Assembly (NCBI RefSeq): GCF_008710145.1
Contig: NZ_VYKL01000015.1
Span: 124,001 to 188,000 of the forward strand
Direction: 5' to 3'
DNA length: 64,000 bases
Source of the DNA: Niallia endozanthoxylica
GTDB taxonomy: Bacteria > Bacillota > Bacilli > Bacillales > Cytobacillaceae
Shown here: one piece after another, positions 46,353-56,267 of the stretch
Layout of the letters: each line of letters starts with the position of its first letter
How positions within the stretch are numbered: the stretch's first letter is position 1
Position numbers and translations under genes: made by a program
Notes under the pieces: generated by a model
Databases searched by the model: none
Seen by the model: only the letters and a program-made list of their open reading frames with translations
Told to the model about the DNA's origin: nothing

Positions 46353-46613
46353 TTATCTTGGTTCAATTATCAACTTGATCGCAGTTCTTTCTTCACCATC
46401 AATCAATATATCGGTGAAGGCTGGGATACAAATCAAATCAACCCCGCTAGGTGCGACAAATCCTCTTGCAATGGCTACAGCTTTAACCGCTTGATTCAAT
46501 GCACCCGCACCTATTGCTTGAATTTCTGCTCCACCTCTTTCACGCAGAACCCCAGCAAGCGCACCAGCTACAGAATTAGGATTAGACTTTGCTGAAACTT
46601 TTAATATTTCCAT
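46353..46613 (-). CDS. spoVS: Stage V sporulation protein S
   Basis: The 86-residue Alba-like protein is one of the most conserved sporulation proteins; the sequence MEILKVSAKSNPNSVAGALA at the start is essentially invariant. It is needed for proper septation and coat assembly. GGAGGA precedes the ATG. A candidate sigma-H promoter lies 80-110 bases upstream. Monocistronic. Confidence 0.97.
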   Translation of the reverse strand: MEILKVSAKSNPNSVAGALAGVLRERGGAEIQAIGAGALNQAVKAVAIARGFVAPSGVDLICIPAFTDILIDGEERTAIKLIIEPR

Positions 46614-46690
46614 TCCTAGCTCCTCCTTGTTTGGTCCCTCCCATATGTTCGTGAAACGAACAATTCAGGTTATATCATTCCAATGCTACT

Positions 46691-46720
46691 ATATTCAGGA
46701 AACAAATCAGTTATTCCGGC
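46691..46720 (-). promoter_or_regulatory. Candidate sigma-H promoter of spoVS
   Basis: Minus strand: GCCGGAATA, 12 bases, CCTGAATAT. Compared with RNAGGAWWW-N12-RNNGAATWW each box has one mismatch. B. subtilis spoVS is sigma-H dependent. Confidence 0.5.
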
Positions 46721-46760
46721 TTGGTCGAAAAAAGCAGTGCAGGATTCAAGATAAAAAATA

Positions 46761-46813
46761 AAACATACCATTTCCGCCACGCTTTAAAAAAGGGGACGGT
46801 AAATTGTATGTTT
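46761..46813 (-). terminator. Long imperfect hairpin after ymdB
   Basis: Outer arms AAACATAC/GTATGTTT, inner ATTT/AAAT and CCG/CGG. On the minus strand it is followed by TTATTTTTTATC, so it can terminate ymdB transcription, although it lies 80 bases beyond the gene. Confidence 0.6.
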
Positions 46814-46837
46814 CAAGTTTCAACTTTATGAATGGGC

Positions 46838-46866
46838 TATGTGAACAAATCATGTTGATGAGTCAA
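46838..46866 (+). repeat. Dispersed repeat, copy 2
   Basis: Matches copy 1 (11150-11178) at 26 of 29 positions; core TGAAC-AAATCAT-GTTGA. See the finding on the TTAAC-N7-GTTAA family. Confidence 0.6.
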
Positions 46867-46893
46867 AAATCAACCATGTTAATGCACAAAGCT

Positions 46894-47691
46894 TTATGAA
46901 TAAAACGGGTGATCCTCATTGATTAAAATACGTTCTATTTTTTTGGCGATGCCAGTTTTTTTATCAATTTCAATAGATACAGCACTTAGTTGTGTACGGC
47001 CTGTTTTTGGAACCTCAAAACGTGCCGGCATACTTGTTAAAAATCTTTTGATTACAACATCCCTATCCATTCCTAATATCCCGTCATATGGCCCAGTCAT
47101 CCCCACATCTGACAAATAGGCAGTCCCTTTTGGGAGAATTCGATTATCGGCCGTTTGAACATGAGTGTGTGTCCCAATGACAGCTGAAACTCTGCCATCC
47201 AAATACCAGCCCATCGCTTGTTTTTCACTTGTAGCTTCTGCATGAAAATCAACAAAAATGATTGGTGTTCTCTGTTTTGCCTCTTTAATCAATTGATCTG
47301 CTTTTTGAAATGGGCAATCATTCGGAGGCAAAAAGGTTCTTCCCTGCAAGTTGATGACAGCTATCTCATCGGTATTCATTTTTACATAAGCAATCCCTTT
47401 GCCCGGATTATTTTCTGGAAAATTACCAGGTCTGACAAGATACTTCGCCTCGTCAATAAATTCAAAGACTTCACGATTATCCCATGTATGGTTCCCTAAG
47501 GTCACAACCTGGGCACCGGCTTCTAGAAAACCGCGATAAATCTTTTCTGTTATTCCCTTTCCTCCAGCCGCATTCTCACCGTTAATTATCGTTATATGGG
47601 GACGATATTTGTCTTTTAGTTTAGGTAAATATTCGTTTACCATATCACGTCCTAAAGAGCCTACAACATCTCCAATAAATAAAATATTCAT
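46894..47691 (-). CDS. ymdB: YmdB, metallophosphoesterase / cyclic nucleotide phosphodiesterase
   Basis: A 265-residue calcineurin-like phosphoesterase of the YmdB family. The metal-site motifs are visible in order: FIGDVVG, INGENAAGGKG, LGNHTWDN, VDFHAEATSE, and GTHTHVQTAD. In B. subtilis it hydrolyses 2',3'- and 3',5'-cyclic nucleotides and influences biofilm and motility decisions. It follows rny with a hairpin between, the conserved order. Confidence 0.95.
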   Translation of the reverse strand: MNILFIGDVVGSLGRDMVNEYLPKLKDKYRPHITIINGENAAGGKGITEKIYRGFLEAGAQVVTLGNHTWDNREVFEFIDEAKYLVRPGNFPENNPGKGIAYVKMNTDEIAVINLQGRTFLPPNDCPFQKADQLIKEAKQRTPIIFVDFHAEATSEKQAMGWYLDGRVSAVIGTHTHVQTADNRILPKGTAYLSDVGMTGPYDGILGMDRDVVIKRFLTSMPARFEVPKTGRTQLSAVSIEIDKKTGIAKKIERILINEDHPFYS

Positions 47692-47750
47692 ATTAAAACC
47701 TTTCTTCTTTTAGTTTAATGTTCATAAAAAAATCGTTGTCTACATAAAAT

Positions 47751-47776
47751 AAAAGCGGTGTAAAAACACCGCTTTT
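47751..47776 (-). terminator. Hairpin at the end of rny
   Basis: AAAAGCGGTGT and ACACCGCTTTT pair around four bases; T-rich sequence follows on the minus strand. It overlaps the rny stop and may partly terminate or stabilise before ymdB. Confidence 0.85.
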
Positions 47777-49337
47777 ATTTTGCATATTCAACCGCTCTTG
47801 TTTCGCGAATAACCGTGACTTTAATATGACCAGGATAATCAAGTTCATCCTCAATCTTTTTACGAATGTCACGGGCAAGACGATGTGCTTCTAAATCGTC
47901 AATTTGTTCTGGTTTTACTGAAATCCGCACTTCTCGGCCAGCTTGAATTGCAAAAGACTTTTCAACACCATCAAATGATTCAGAGATTTCTTCTAACTTC
48001 TCTAGACGGCGAATGTAGTTCTCAAGTGTCTCTCTTCTTGCTCCAGGCCGGGCTGCAGATAAGGCATCAGCAGCTGCAACGAGGACAGCAATAATCGAAG
48101 TTGGCTCTGTATCACCATGATGGGATGCAATACTGTTAATAACAACAGGGTGTTCTTTATATTTAGTTGCCAATTCAACCCCAATTTCAACATGACTGCC
48201 TTCCACCTCATGGTCAATTGCTTTACCGATATCATGGAGCAAACCTGAGCGACGTGCTAATGTTTCATCTTCACCAAGCTCTGCTGCAAGTATTCCAGTA
48301 AGCTGCGCAACTTCTATTGAATGCTTTAACACATTCTGGCCATAACTTGTTCGGAACTTCAAGCGGCCAAGAATTTTTATGAGGTCAGGATGCAGACCAT
48401 GTACACCGACTTCAAATGTTGTTTGTTCTCCAATTTCACGAATATGTTCATCAACTTCTCGCCGCGCTTTATCAACCATTTCTTCAATACGCGCCGGATG
48501 AATTCTGCCATCCTGAACTAGCTTTTCAAGCGCTAAGCGAGCAGTCTCCCGTCGAATTGGATCAAACCCGGAAAGAATAACTGCTTCCGGTGTATCGTCA
48601 ATAATAAGATCTATACCAGTCAAGGTTTCTAATGTCCGAATGTTACGTCCTTCCCTACCGATAATACGACCCTTCATCTCGTCATTTGGAAGATTTACAA
48701 CTGATACAGTTGTTTCTGCAACATGATCAGCTGCGCATCGTTGGATAGCCAGTGACAAGACTTCTTTTGCCTTCTTGTCAGATTCCTCTTTTGCTCTTAT
48801 CTCGCTTTCTTTTATCATTACAGCGACATCGTGTTTTAATTCATGTTCGACTCGCTCTAAAATGATGGCCCTTGCCTCTTCACGAGTTAAGCCCGAGATT
48901 CGTTCCAACTCTGATTGTTGTGTTTTTACGATCTCGTCCACTTTGCTTTCCATCTCTTCAATATGCTGTTGTCTTTTGTTAAGAGAATCATCTCTTTTCT
49001 CTAAAAGTGCTTCACGTTTTTCCAACGTTTCGTCTTTACGGTCAAGATTTTCCTCTTTTTGCAGTAAACGATTTTCTTGTTTTTGCAGTTCATTCCTTCG
49101 CTCACGAATCTCACGCTCCGCTTCATTACGAAGCTTATGAATTTCGTCCTTCGCTTCCAGCATGGCTTCTTTCTTTAAAGAATCCGCATCACGTTTCGCA
49201 TCTTCTACTATTTGTTCTGCTGCATTTCGTGCTCCTGCAATCTTTGCTTCAGCAATGGATTTACGAACAAAATAGCCAACAACTACACCGACGATAAGGC
49301 CAAGCAAAATGGAGATGATTGCAGCTAATAGGTCCAT
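47775..49337 (-). CDS. rny: Ribonuclease Y
   Basis: The 520-residue endoribonuclease starts mRNA decay. It has an N-terminal membrane helix (about 3-25), a long coiled coil (30-200), a KH domain ([15 protein letters not shown]) and an HD domain ([18 protein letters not shown], metal site). The C-terminal domain follows. ATG 49337 is preferred because GGAGG stands seven bases before it; ATG 49340 directly precedes it. A frame extending 30 codons upstream has no homology. RicA, encoded nearby, modulates this enzyme. Confidence 0.97.
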   Translation of the reverse strand: MDLLAAIISILLGLIVGVVVGYFVRKSIAEAKIAGARNAAEQIVEDAKRDADSLKKEAMLEAKDEIHKLRNEAEREIRERRNELQKQENRLLQKEENLDRKDETLEKREALLEKRDDSLNKRQQHIEEMESKVDEIVKTQQSELERISGLTREEARAIILERVEHELKHDVAVMIKESEIRAKEESDKKAKEVLSLAIQRCAADHVAETTVSVVNLPNDEMKGRIIGREGRNIRTLETLTGIDLIIDDTPEAVILSGFDPIRRETARLALEKLVQDGRIHPARIEEMVDKARREVDEHIREIGEQTTFEVGVHGLHPDLIKILGRLKFRTSYGQNVLKHSIEVAQLTGILAAELGEDETLARRSGLLHDIGKAIDHEVEGSHVEIGVELATKYKEHPVVINSIASHHGDTEPTSIIAVLVAAADALSAARPGARRETLENYIRRLEKLEEISESFDGVEKSFAIQAGREVRISVKPEQIDDLEAHRLARDIRKKIEDELDYPGHIKVTVIRETRAVEYAK

Positions 49338-49556
49338 CATTTCACCTCCTTCTGCTATGAACTTGTTTTGAGTTACGTTTCTAAAGTGTCGACTTGTACA
49401 TTGTTCAGAATTCAATATACAGCTCAATGGCTTTTAATACTCATAGAAAAGTAAAATATACATATATAATTGTAAAGGTGAGTATTTTCAATGTCAAGTG
49501 ATTGTCCTTACAGCTTTTGCTAATTTTACACATCGTACAATATAAAACACATTTAA

Positions 49557-49590
49557 AAAAAGCAAAGTCATTTCAGACTTTGCTTTTTTA
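49557..49590 (-). terminator. recA terminator
   Basis: AAAAGCAAAGTC and GACTTTGCTTTT pair around six bases with flanking A/T-runs. Confidence 0.9.
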
Positions 49591-49595
49591 AACAA

Positions 49596-50645
49596 TTACT
49601 CAATAAAATCAAGTTCATCCTGCTCGGGTATTTCGGATTCTGGCATAACAACCGCATCACCATCAAGGCCGTAATGGTCCCGAATTTTCTGTTGGATTTC
49701 CAGCGCAAGAGCCGAATTTTCCTTGATAAACTGCTTTGCATTTTCCCTTCCCTGACCAAGACGCTCATCATTATAGGAATACCAGGACCCGCTCTTTTGA
49801 ACGATATCCAAATCTGAACCGATATCGATGATTTCACCCTCTTTTGAAATCCCTTCACCATACATGATATCTACTTCAGCCGTACGGAATGGCGGAGCCA
49901 CTTTATTTTTGACAATTTTAATTTTTGTTCTATTTCCAACAATATCATTTCCCTGTTTAATAGCCTCAGCACGACGAACCTCAATACGCACAGAAGAATA
50001 GAACTTTAATGCACGTCCGCCGGGAGTTGTCTCAGGGTTTCCAAACATAACACCAATTTTTTCTCGCACCTGGTTAATAAAAATAGCAATGGTCTTTGAT
50101 TTATTAATAGCTCCAGAAAGCTTACGAAGAGCTTGAGACATCAAGCGCGCTTGAAGCCCCATGTGAGAGTCTCCCATTTCCCCTTCAATTTCTGCTTTTG
50201 GTACAAGAGCAGCAACTGAGTCAATAACAATAATATCAACAGCACCGCTTCTCACAAGCGCTTCAGCTATCTCTAATGCTTGTTCTCCTGTATCCGGCTG
50301 CGATAACAACAGCTCATCGATATTAACTCCTAATTTTTGTGCATAAATCGGATCAAGCGCGTGCTCTGCATCAATAAAAGCTGCCTGTCCGCCTTTCGCC
50401 TGTGCCTCTGCAATTGCATGCAGAGCAACTGTCGTTTTACCAGAACTTTCCGGACCATACACTTCAATAATCCGGCCTCGCGGATATCCTCCTACCCCAA
50501 GAGCTGCATCAAGAGCCAAAGAGCCGCTCGGACAAGTTGATATTTTTTTGTCTGTTTGTTCTCCCAGCTTCATAATGGAGCCTTTACCAAATTGTTTTTC
50601 TATTTGCTTTAACGCCTGTTCAAGGGCTGCTTGACGATCACTCAC
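49596..50645 (-). CDS. recA: Recombinase RecA
   Basis: A 349-residue RecA. Walker A is GPESSGKTT (about residue 66), Walker [16 protein letters not shown]1 [12 protein letters not shown], and L2 region [25 protein letters not shown] (partly conserved across all RecA). The C-terminal tail is acidic. It forms the filament for strand exchange and induces LexA self-cleavage. A promoter with a LexA box stands 80-130 bases upstream. Confidence 0.99.
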   Translation of the reverse strand: MSDRQAALEQALKQIEKQFGKGSIMKLGEQTDKKISTCPSGSLALDAALGVGGYPRGRIIEVYGPESSGKTTVALHAIAEAQAKGGQAAFIDAEHALDPIYAQKLGVNIDELLLSQPDTGEQALEIAEALVRSGAVDIIVIDSVAALVPKAEIEGEMGDSHMGLQARLMSQALRKLSGAINKSKTIAIFINQVREKIGVMFGNPETTPGGRALKFYSSVRIEVRRAEAIKQGNDIVGNRTKIKIVKNKVAPPFRTAEVDIMYGEGISKEGEIIDIGSDLDIVQKSGSWYSYNDERLGQGRENAKQFIKENSALALEIQQKIRDHYGLDGDAVVMPESEIPEQDELDFIE

Positions 50646-50721
50646 TATTATTTCCTCCTTTTAGTAAAAAACCTATCTAAAGCCAATTGCTATCGGCTGT
50701 CTCATCTCAAAATCTATCTTA

Positions 50722-50750
50722 ACTATATCTTGTTTTTTCACTTTTGTCCA
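50722..50750 (-). promoter_or_regulatory. recA promoter
   Basis: Minus strand: TGGACA (50745-50750), 17 bases, TATAGT (50722-50727). Confidence 0.65.
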
Positions 50751-50759
50751 TCAAAATAT

Positions 50760-50773
50760 CGAACGTTTATTCG
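50760..50773 (-). promoter_or_regulatory. LexA (SOS) box upstream of recA
   Basis: CGAATAAACGTTCG fits the Bacillus LexA site CGAACRNRYGTTCG with one mismatch, immediately upstream of the -35. Confidence 0.75.
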
Positions 50774-50927
50774 TTATTTTTCTAAGCTATAATTCTTAGA
50801 AAACACTTCAGTTTATGACTGATTTGTCCATTTTCAGCTATATTAATACAGTGAAAATGAAGATATTAACAGGAATCTTAATTTTGAAATAATTACTTTC
50901 AACTCTGTCATGTATAGTTAAATACAA

Positions 50928-50956
50928 AGACTCCTTTCAATTAAATAAAGGAGTCT
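50928..50956 (-). terminator. cinA terminator
   Basis: AGACTCCTTT and AAAGGAGTCT pair around nine bases. It separates cinA from the recA promoter. Confidence 0.85.
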
Positions 50957-50982
50957 CGTAATAGTTATTCTAATTCAAAAAA

Positions 50983-52215
50983 TTAAATACTTTTTAATAG
51001 ATAATTACATCCATGTTGAACCGTACGAATACGGATGGATGTCCGGTTGCCGCCCAACTTTAATTCTTCCACCTTGGTCGGCTGATCTTTAATTTTAATT
51101 CCAATAAATACCGTACCTGCCGGTTTTCCTTCTAATTCTTCGGGACCAGCAACCCCTGTAAAACTAATACCAATATCTGCATGCATCAATGAGGCTACAT
51201 TTTCCGCAAGTTCTTTTGCACATTCGGCACTTACTACTCCATGTTGAGCAATGGTTTCTTCCTTCACATGTAATACGTTCTGCTTCACTTTCGGATGATA
51301 ACAAACAACTCCGCCCATAAGCAGTGACCCTGCACCCGGTATTGATGTTAATTCTTTCTCAAACATGCCTCCAGTTAGACTTTCAGCTGCGGCTATCGTC
51401 AACTGTTTTTCTTTTAAAAGCTTTGATAGCTCACTCATAAGAGATGTTTCATCATACCCATAGAAATATTCTCCGACCCTGTTGAGGATTAGTCTTTCTG
51501 TATAATCTATTAATTCCTTGGCAGCTCCTTCCGATTGATGTTTGGCAGTTATCCTGAGTGTCACTTCACCATCTCCGGCAAGCGGGGCAATTGTTGGGTT
51601 GGTTTGCCCTACAATCAAATCATCAATCTCTGTTTCGAGCTGCGATTCACCAATTCCAAAAAAACGCAGCACTCGGGAAATAATCTTTTCCTGAACTTGG
51701 AGCTTATTCATAATACTCGGACGAGCATAGGTTAAAAACATCGGCTCCATTTCTTTTGGCGGACCAGGAAATAACATATAAATATGATTTTTCACTGGGA
51801 TAATCATTCCCGGAGCCATCCCATGGTCATTCGGCAACACTTCAGAACCTTCAATAACCAAAGCTTGTTTTCGATTATTTTCAGACATGGTACGTCCAAC
51901 CCGATTAAAATAAGCCTCTATGGATTCCATAGCCCTCACATCTGTAATTAACTTCCGATTTAAATGGGCTGCAATCGTTTCTTTTGTTAAATCATCTTTT
52001 GTCGGTCCTAGTCCACCTGAAAAAATAATCATATCCGCACGGTTTTCAGCTATCTCAATCGCAGCCTTTAACCTAGCAGCATTATCACCTACTACTGTAT
52101 GAAAAAATACGTTAATACCCATATCCGCAAGTACTTTTGACATAAACTGAGCATTCGTATTAACTATTTGGCCCAATAATAACTCCGAACCAACCGCAAT
52201 GATTTCGGCATGCAT
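50983..52215 (-). CDS. cinA: Competence/damage-inducible protein CinA
   Basis: The 410-residue protein has an N-terminal molybdopterin-cofactor-binding-like domain ([25 protein letters not shown], about 1-170) and a C-terminal CinA domain ([37 protein letters not shown]) with NMN amidase activity in relatives. In Bacillus it precedes recA and is induced in competence. ATG lies behind GGGG. A structured stretch lies upstream. Confidence 0.95.
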   Translation of the reverse strand: MHAEIIAVGSELLLGQIVNTNAQFMSKVLADMGINVFFHTVVGDNAARLKAAIEIAENRADMIIFSGGLGPTKDDLTKETIAAHLNRKLITDVRAMESIEAYFNRVGRTMSENNRKQALVIEGSEVLPNDHGMAPGMIIPVKNHIYMLFPGPPKEMEPMFLTYARPSIMNKLQVQEKIISRVLRFFGIGESQLETEIDDLIVGQTNPTIAPLAGDGEVTLRITAKHQSEGAAKELIDYTERLILNRVGEYFYGYDETSLMSELSKLLKEKQLTIAAAESLTGGMFEKELTSIPGAGSLLMGGVVCYHPKVKQNVLHVKEETIAQHGVVSAECAKELAENVASLMHADIGISFTGVAGPEELEGKPAGTVFIGIKIKDQPTKVEELKLGGNRTSIRIRTVQHGCNYLLKSI

Positions 52216-52243
52216 ATAAAAAACCCCTTTAATATTCAGCTCT

Positions 52244-52334
52244 GACGGAGACCCGCAGCATGCGGGTCATACAGACATTACCACTTAAAGCGGCGATTTT
52301 CGTCTGTGTTCCTTAAATAGTCTAGCCGTCTCCG
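52244..52334 (-). other. Structured three-way-junction element between pgsA and cinA
   Basis: A closing stem CGGAGA/TCTCCG (52246-52251 with 52329-52334) encloses a hairpin ACCCGCA-GCA-TGCGGGT (52251-52267) and a second stem ACAGAC/GTCTGT (52271-52276 with 52302-52307) that has internal pairing. It is transcribed as part of the cinA leader. It does not match a riboswitch class I know. It may be a dispersed palindrome or a structured RNA. Confidence 0.5.
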
Positions 52335-52343
52335 CATCTTTTA

Positions 52344-52922
52344 TTATTTAGAATTAATAAATGGTTCTTTATTTTTAATAAAATAATCCCATCCCGACCA
52401 AACAGTGAAGAATAAGGCCACCCAGAGGGCAATCATATCAAAAGGAATCGCAATCATTTCAAATAGTATGTTATGCAGTAAGAGAGCAGAAATGGCAACA
52501 ATCTGTGTCCAAGTTTTAATTTTCCCCAGCATATTAGCAGCAACAACTTCCCCTTCTCCGGCTAATACAAGACGCAGACCGGTAACCGCAAATTCTCGGC
52601 TAATAATAATAATGACAATCCACGATGGAGCCAGGTGAAGTTCGACCAAAACAATCAGAGCTGCAGATACCAAGAGTTTGTCTGCAAGTGGATCAAGAAA
52701 TTTCCCTAAATTAGTAACCATATTGTATTTACGTGCATAATGTCCATCAATCCAATCTGTTGTAGAAGCGATAATAAAAATTAAAGCCCCAACAAAATGA
52801 GTGACTGGCATGGTTGTGCCGAGCAAAGAAATCTCTCCCCATGAAAAAGGAACAACCATGATAATGAGAAAAATCGGGATTAAAAAAATACGTGATATTG
52901 TAATCTTATTTGGCAAATTCAT
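52344..52922 (-). CDS. pgsA: Phosphatidylglycerophosphate synthase
   Basis: The 192-residue membrane enzyme makes phosphatidylglycerol phosphate from CDP-diacylglycerol and glycerol 3-phosphate. The CDP-alcohol phosphotransferase motif is intact (DGHYAR, then G, D and D in GKFLDPLAD). About five hydrophobic segments are visible. ATG 52922 is preferred because the family begins MNLPNKIT and GGAGGG precedes it. Essential for anionic lipid supply. Confidence 0.96.
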   Translation of the reverse strand: MNLPNKITISRIFLIPIFLIIMVVPFSWGEISLLGTTMPVTHFVGALIFIIASTTDWIDGHYARKYNMVTNLGKFLDPLADKLLVSAALIVLVELHLAPSWIVIIIISREFAVTGLRLVLAGEGEVVAANMLGKIKTWTQIVAISALLLHNILFEMIAIPFDMIALWVALFFTVWSGWDYFIKNKEPFINSK

Positions 52923-52977
52923 TAACTTTCCCTCCAAAACAAATGAGCGAGCTGACCTTCAGCTTACGAGAAAAAAT

Positions 52978-53000
52978 AGTCATCACCTTACATGATGACT
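52978..53000 (-). terminator. rodZ terminator
   Basis: AGTCATCA and TGATGACT pair around seven bases, then TATTTTTT on the minus strand; it overlaps the rodZ stop. Confidence 0.8.
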
Positions 53001-53919
53001 ATTGATTATTTTTTACATATCGAATAATAATATCTTGACGAACGACTTCAGCAGGAGCTACTGCATATTCTAACTTTTGATCATTAATAAAAATTTCTGT
53101 TGCTGTTGAATTACCAGCCACAATAACAACTTCTGTTTCCTGTGACATATCAAGGGTTTGACTTTCTGTTTCACCTTTTTTCAGCATACCTTGGAAGAAG
53201 GAATATCCTTTATTATTTTTAATGTTTACCCAAGTTTCGCCAGTTGAAACAACTTTCAATTGAAATGTTTCTGTATTGGTCAACTCATAAATAGATTGAT
53301 CACCGTTTGCTTCAACAACGTTTAATTCCTGAGAAGGTTGAACAGGATTATCCTTTTCTTCTTCTTTATTTTTATCATTTTCTTGTTGAGTATCCTCTGC
53401 GTTTTCTTTCTCATTAGTCTGATTCTGTTGATCTTCATTCCTTTCATTCGATAGATCCGCAGATTCCTCATATGTAATTTCTTGTTTACTTTCTTTTGGA
53501 GCCGTTTCCGCACCGTCATTACCGGAATATTTTTGTGCTAAATACCAAATAAAAACAAAGACTCCTATGACAAGTACCCCAATTAAAATTTTCGGCAGAA
53601 GATCTAAAACCTTTGAGCCATTTTCTGAGATAGTTTTTTTTGTTTGGACTCGGGAAAGCTGTCCTGGAATATCCTCACTTAAAATACTCGGGATTTCATT
53701 ATTAAATTCTTCGAAAACCGCTTCCGGTTCAAGTCCAACTGCTTCGGCATATTGCTTAATAAATGCCCGTACGTAAAATTTTCCCGGCATTGCGCTATAG
53801 TTGCCTTCTTCAATGCCAACTAAGTAACGCTTTTGAATTTTCGTCGCTTCCTGTAAATCATCTAAACTCAAACCTTTTTCTAAACGTGCTTCCTTTAAGC
53901 GATTACCTAATTCTGTCAA
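52999..53919 (-). CDS. rodZ: RodZ (YmfM), cell-shape helix-turn-helix membrane protein
   Basis: 306 residues: an N-terminal HTH domain (LGNRLKEARLEKGLSLDDLQEATKI) that binds MreB rather than DNA, one transmembrane helix (about 108-130, ILIGVLVIGVFVFIWYLA), a Gln/Asn/Glu-rich linker (140-200), and a C-terminal DUF4115 beta domain. It links the MreB cytoskeleton to the wall-synthesis machinery. TTG 53919 is chosen because AAGGTG lies seven bases upstream and the family starts (M)TELG. Confidence 0.93.
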   Translation of the reverse strand: MTELGNRLKEARLEKGLSLDDLQEATKIQKRYLVGIEEGNYSAMPGKFYVRAFIKQYAEAVGLEPEAVFEEFNNEIPSILSEDIPGQLSRVQTKKTISENGSKVLDLLPKILIGVLVIGVFVFIWYLAQKYSGNDGAETAPKESKQEITYEESADLSNERNEDQQNQTNEKENAEDTQQENDKNKEEEKDNPVQPSQELNVVEANGDQSIYELTNTETFQLKVVSTGETWVNIKNNKGYSFFQGMLKKGETESQTLDMSQETEVVIVAGNSTATEIFINDQKLEYAVAPAEVVRQDIIIRYVKNNQ

Positions 53920-53939
53920 TTGTAACACCTTCCAACTAA

Positions 53940-54731
53940 CTAAAAGTCAAACTCTCCAAATTCCGCAGAAGAAAATAGAGTGTTCTTTTCCACAATATCA
54001 TATGTAATTTCTTCTTCTGGATCATGACGAAGCTCTATCATATAATCAAAATCATCGAGTGTATACTCTGTATTTTGAATAAAGATATCTGGATGCTCGA
54101 TTACTTTTACTGCCGGTAATCTCATTATCTCCCTAATTAATTGCCAATGTCTTTCATTTGCTCTTCTAGTAGAGACGATTCCATCAATAATAAATAAGTT
54201 ATCTTTGTTATATTCATCTTCAATTAATTGATTTCGGATTGTTTGCTTTAATAAAGTCGATGAAACAAATAACCATCGCTTGTTAGCACAAACACTTGAC
54301 GCGACTATCGATTCAGTTTTTCCAACCCGTGGCATTCCCCGAATTCCAATTAATTTATGACCTTCCTGCTTAAATAATTCTGCCATAAAATCAACTAAAA
54401 TCCCGAGGTCATCCCGAACAAAGCGAAATGTTTTTTTATCATCTACATCTCTTTGTATGTAACGACCATGCCTAACTGCAAGGCGGTCCATAAGCTTTGG
54501 CTTTCTTAACTTGATTAGTTTTATTGTATCCATTGTATGTAAAATAGACTCAAGTCTTTCAATTTGCTTATCATCTTTCGCTAAAATCAGTAATCCGCGT
54601 TTGCCTTCTTCAACTCCATTTATTGTAACAATATTGATAGACATCATTCCTAATAATGAGGCAATATCTCCTAGCAGTCCAGGTCTATTAGATTGGATTT
54701 CATATTCTAAATACCACTCTTCTTTCTCCAT
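53940..54731 (-). CDS. ymfK: YmfK, DUF3388 protein with ACT-like N-terminus
   Basis: A 263-residue protein of the conserved Bacillus YmfK family. The first 75 residues look like an ACT domain (YEIQSNRPGLLGDIASLLGMMSINI in that order). The rest is DUF3388, with GIRGMPRVGKTESIVA near residue 140, a P-loop-like GxxxxGKT suggesting nucleotide binding. The exact function is unknown. ATG 54731 follows GGAGGAGG by seven bases. Confidence 0.9.
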   Translation of the reverse strand: MEKEEWYLEYEIQSNRPGLLGDIASLLGMMSINIVTINGVEEGKRGLLILAKDDKQIERLESILHTMDTIKLIKLRKPKLMDRLAVRHGRYIQRDVDDKKTFRFVRDDLGILVDFMAELFKQEGHKLIGIRGMPRVGKTESIVASSVCANKRWLFVSSTLLKQTIRNQLIEDEYNKDNLFIIDGIVSTRRANERHWQLIREIMRLPAVKVIEHPDIFIQNTEYTLDDFDYMIELRHDPEEEITYDIVEKNTLFSSAEFGEFDF

Positions 54732-54764
54732 TCCACAACCTCCTCCTTCTATAGGCCGCTGCAA

Positions 54765-55032
54765 TTACCGAAAAAAAAGACAACCCGTTTCGGAAGCAAG
54801 ATAGCAATAAACCCTTTAAAAAACAATCATAAATGACCGTCCATTGAATCCCAACCTCTATCATATCTGATTTCTATAGAAGATGAAAGAAAAATGCGAT
54901 AAATTTAGCAAAATTCGTCAAAAACAGCACTGATAGGTCCGTATAAATATTCAACGAATAATCCGACTATTATTATTTTAATATATTTTAAACAAAAGCT
55001 TTATTGATTAACATGATTCGTTAACATACCCT
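54765..55032. other. Gap upstream of ymfK
   Basis: AT-rich. Besides the dispersed repeat copy 3 near its end I see no gene and no convincing promoter (a TATGAT at 54862-54867 on the minus strand is the best -10). Confidence 0.35.
55003..55028 (-). repeat. Dispersed repeat, copy 3
   Basis: Minus strand core TTAAC-GAATCAT-GTTAA, a perfect inverted repeat; the surrounding bases match copy 1. Confidence 0.6.
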
Positions 55033-55072
55033 AAATAAAAAAAGGATATTGGTTCCTTTGAACACAATATCC
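55033..55072 (-). terminator. ymfJ terminator
   Basis: GGATATTG and CAATATCC pair around 13 bases; TTTTTTTATTT follows on the minus strand. Confidence 0.85.
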
Positions 55073-55113
55073 TCTCCTGCCTATTTAAAATAAGGGGTAT
55101 TAGGTCACTTAGG

Positions 55114-55377
55114 TTATGATTGATTTGTTCCGTTATTTTCAACGAGTTTAACCATTATACTTGCGATTGCATGTTGTTCCTCAGGAGAAGCAACAGACCA
55201 TAAATCAGCCAGTACTCTTTCCTGTTCGTTTTTTGGATCTACCTGTTTAGCTAAATAGTCTCCAACCTGATAAGCAAGATCATTTATGGTTTCTTTGTCC
55301 ATACCTTGCTGCTCTGCTTGATTTAAACGATCACCTAAAAAATCTTTCCATTGATGCCAATTTTCTAAAATAGACAT
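55114..55377 (-). CDS. ymfJ: YmfJ, DUF3243 protein
   Basis: An 87-residue helical protein of the DUF3243 family, with the conserved LENWHQWKDFLGDRLNQAE start and VGDYLAKQVDP motif. Function unknown. It lies between ymfI and ymfK as in B. subtilis. GGAGG precedes the start. Confidence 0.92.
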   Translation of the reverse strand: MSILENWHQWKDFLGDRLNQAEQQGMDKETINDLAYQVGDYLAKQVDPKNEQERVLADLWSVASPEEQHAIASIMVKLVENNGTNQS

Positions 55378-55469
55378 GATTTTGAACCTCCTTTGTTGGT
55401 ATTACCTTTTTATTTTGCATAATTAAGATTCAAAATATACATCAATTTATTAGGTTAAATACATCCCTT

Positions 55470-56192
55470 TTATGTATACCAGCCTCCATTGACACTTACT
55501 ATCTGTCCTGTTATATATCCCGCTTTTTCAGATAGTAAAAAAGAGACACTTTCTGCTATATCTTCCGGCTCAGCTAAACGTCCCATTGGTATATCTCCTT
55601 TTATTATATCCAAATCCTCCTCGCTGAAATGTTCCAGCATAGCCGTATTTACCGCACCTGGCGCCACACCATTGACGCGTATCCCACCTAAGGCTAGTTC
55701 TTTACTTAAAGATTTTACTAACGAGATTTGTGCTCCTTTCACGGTGGAATAAATGGCTTCACAAGCGGCCCCTGTTTGTCCCCAAATCGACGTGATGAAT
55801 AATATATTACCTGACTGCTGTCTAATCATTTTCGGAAGCAGCTCTTTTGTTAACATAATTGGTGAAGTTACATGAACCATCAGCAGATTTTCAACAGTGT
55901 CTAAATCTGTATCCACAAATAATCCATAATGGCTAATTCCACTGTTATGAATAATACAATCAATTGAAAATATATTTTCAGATAGTTTTTTATAGCCATT
56001 CCGTTCAGACAAATCAGCTTGAATAGGGATGTATTCTCCTTCATAAACAGATAATTCCTCCAAAAGTTCCCTAATTGATTGTATATTTTGATGGTAATGC
56101 AAATAGAGAGAATAGCCATCCTTTGCTAATTTCTTTGCTACCGCACGTCCAATCCCGCCGCTTGAACCGGTTACTAAAGCATACTTCCTCAT
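55470..56192 (-). CDS. ymfI: YmfI, EF-P 5-aminopentanone reductase (SDR family)
   Basis: A 240-residue short-chain dehydrogenase. The nucleotide motif is TGSSGGIGRA, followed by NSGIS-type stabilising motif, catalytic Ser in FITSIWGQ, and Tyr-x3-Lys in YSTVKGA. In B. subtilis YmfI reduces 5-aminopentanone on Lys32 of elongation factor P to 5-aminopentanol, needed for swarming. The synteny with ymfF/H/J supports the assignment over a generic FabG. Confidence 0.9.
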   Translation of the reverse strand: MRKYALVTGSSGGIGRAVAKKLAKDGYSLYLHYHQNIQSIRELLEELSVYEGEYIPIQADLSERNGYKKLSENIFSIDCIIHNSGISHYGLFVDTDLDTVENLLMVHVTSPIMLTKELLPKMIRQQSGNILFITSIWGQTGAACEAIYSTVKGAQISLVKSLSKELALGGIRVNGVAPGAVNTAMLEHFSEEDLDIIKGDIPMGRLAEPEDIAESVSFLLSEKAGYITGQIVSVNGGWYT

Positions 56193-56247
56193 GCAAAAAT
56201 CACTTCCCCAAACAGTTTTTCACCTTTTTAAAATATTGTATCAAAAA

Positions 56248-56267
56248 AACGCCGACTAAGCGGCGTT
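56248..56267 (-). terminator. Hairpin at the end of ymfH
   Basis: AACGCCG and CGGCGTT pair around six bases; TTTTTTTGA follows on the minus strand. It overlaps the ymfH stop. Confidence 0.85.
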
